Source: a virus
Direction: 5' to 3' (one strand)
Length of the DNA: 34,053 nt
Virus record (IMG/VR): IMGVR_UViG_3300017767_000054
Location: 1 to 34,053 of that record
Numbering within the stretch: position 1 is the first letter of the stretch; every line of letters starts with the position of its first letter. The notes beneath the pieces are model-generated. The model saw only the letters and a program-made list of their open reading frames with translations, was not told the origin of the DNA and did no database searches. The position numbers and the translations under genes are program-made. Positions 33,890 to 34,053 of this stretch are shown piece by piece.

Positions 33890-34053
33890 TGACTTGGTTA
33901 GCTAGACAAAGATCTTTACCTTGCCACACATCACCTATTTTAGATAAAGAAGATAGAGAAGCAAGAAGAGCTAAAAGAAAGCAAGCTAGATCAGAGCGTA
34001 AAGAATTTAGAGAAGAAAGAAGAGCTGAAAGAAAATCTAGTAAAGAACCTAGA
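33889..34053 (+). CDS. Highly charged small protein, 3' end outside window
   Basis: The ATG at 33889 shares a base with the preceding stop (TAATG). The frame stays open to the last base, giving 55 residues with no stop. It begins MTWLARQRSLPCHTSPILDK and continues as a single Arg/Lys/Glu-rich helix with repeated EERRAERK-type segments. Such sequences suit a coiled coil or a nucleic-acid contact. Not recognised; length unknown because the window ends. Confidence 0.55.
   Translation, partial: MTWLARQRSLPCHTSPILDKEDREARRAKRKQARSERKEFREERRAERKSSKEPR

Noticed and set aside
1-34053. Complete circular genome or terminal repeats
   Set aside because: First and last genes are both cut, their frames do not join in a sensible way, no repeat between the ends was noticed, and replication genes are absent.
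1-34053. tRNA genes, CRISPR arrays, insertion sequences, integrase or attachment sites
   Set aside because: No gap is long enough for a tRNA plus flanks except 1611-1700, which does not fold as one; no spaced direct repeats, transposase or recombinase were seen.

Overview
The window is one strand of a tailed-phage genome: the late (packaging, virion structure, lysis) half, with every credible gene on the + strand. It is AT-rich (about one third G+C). Almost no gene start has a Shine-Dalgarno sequence; starts instead follow A/T-rich leaders such as TAAAATATG. Three secreted proteins have short signal peptides whose likely mature N-terminus is Gln, and one product looks like an outer-membrane beta-barrel ending in Phe-Arg. 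Together these point to a Bacteroidota (flavobacteria-like, possibly aquatic) host. The lack of any tail sheath, tube or tape-measure gene, and a P22/T7-like order of connector, nozzle and ejection proteins, suggest a short-tailed virus. Several virion proteins recall crAss-like phages and their environmental relatives, but that is from memory of the families and no search was run.

Layout. 1-1610: the end of a fibre/virion protein cut by the window edge, then a collagen-repeat fibre protein. 1611-2994: a short intergenic stretch with two hairpins, then small genes (a coiled-coil protein, a 55-72 aa protein, a protein resembling two GroES-type barrels, a probable small terminase). 2994-10306: large terminase, portal, acidic scaffold-like protein, major capsid protein (MCP), closed by a rho-independent terminator. 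10382-11143: an unrecognised 253 aa gene between two terminators. 11206-19830: connector/adaptor proteins, a 1437 aa nozzle-type tail protein, a cadherin-like fibre protein and a small virion protein. 19873-30552: probable ejection proteins, including a 2946 aa protein with a zinc-metallopeptidase motif and a complete HAD-phosphohydrolase domain. 30585-33551: an envelope/lysis cassette with an outer-membrane barrel, a membrane-anchored coiled coil, a secreted thioredoxin-like protein lacking the CxxC pair, a secreted YfiM-like protein and an M15-type peptidase (probable endolysin). 33548-34053: two small genes, the last cut by the window edge.

How they work together: the terminase pair loads DNA through the portal into a scaffold-built capsid. 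Adaptor, nozzle and fibre proteins complete the tail. The internal proteins are probably ejected with the DNA. The 3' cassette acts on the host envelope during or after infection. No replication, transcription, integration, tRNA or CRISPR genes are present, so a large part of the genome lies outside.

Strongest oddities: a roughly 0.5 kb block of much higher G+C and foreign codon use spanning the ATPase core of terL; total avoidance of the Ile codon ATA in the MCP gene although ATA dominates next door; and the phage-encoded set of exported envelope proteins. No intergenic stretch exceeds 100 bases.
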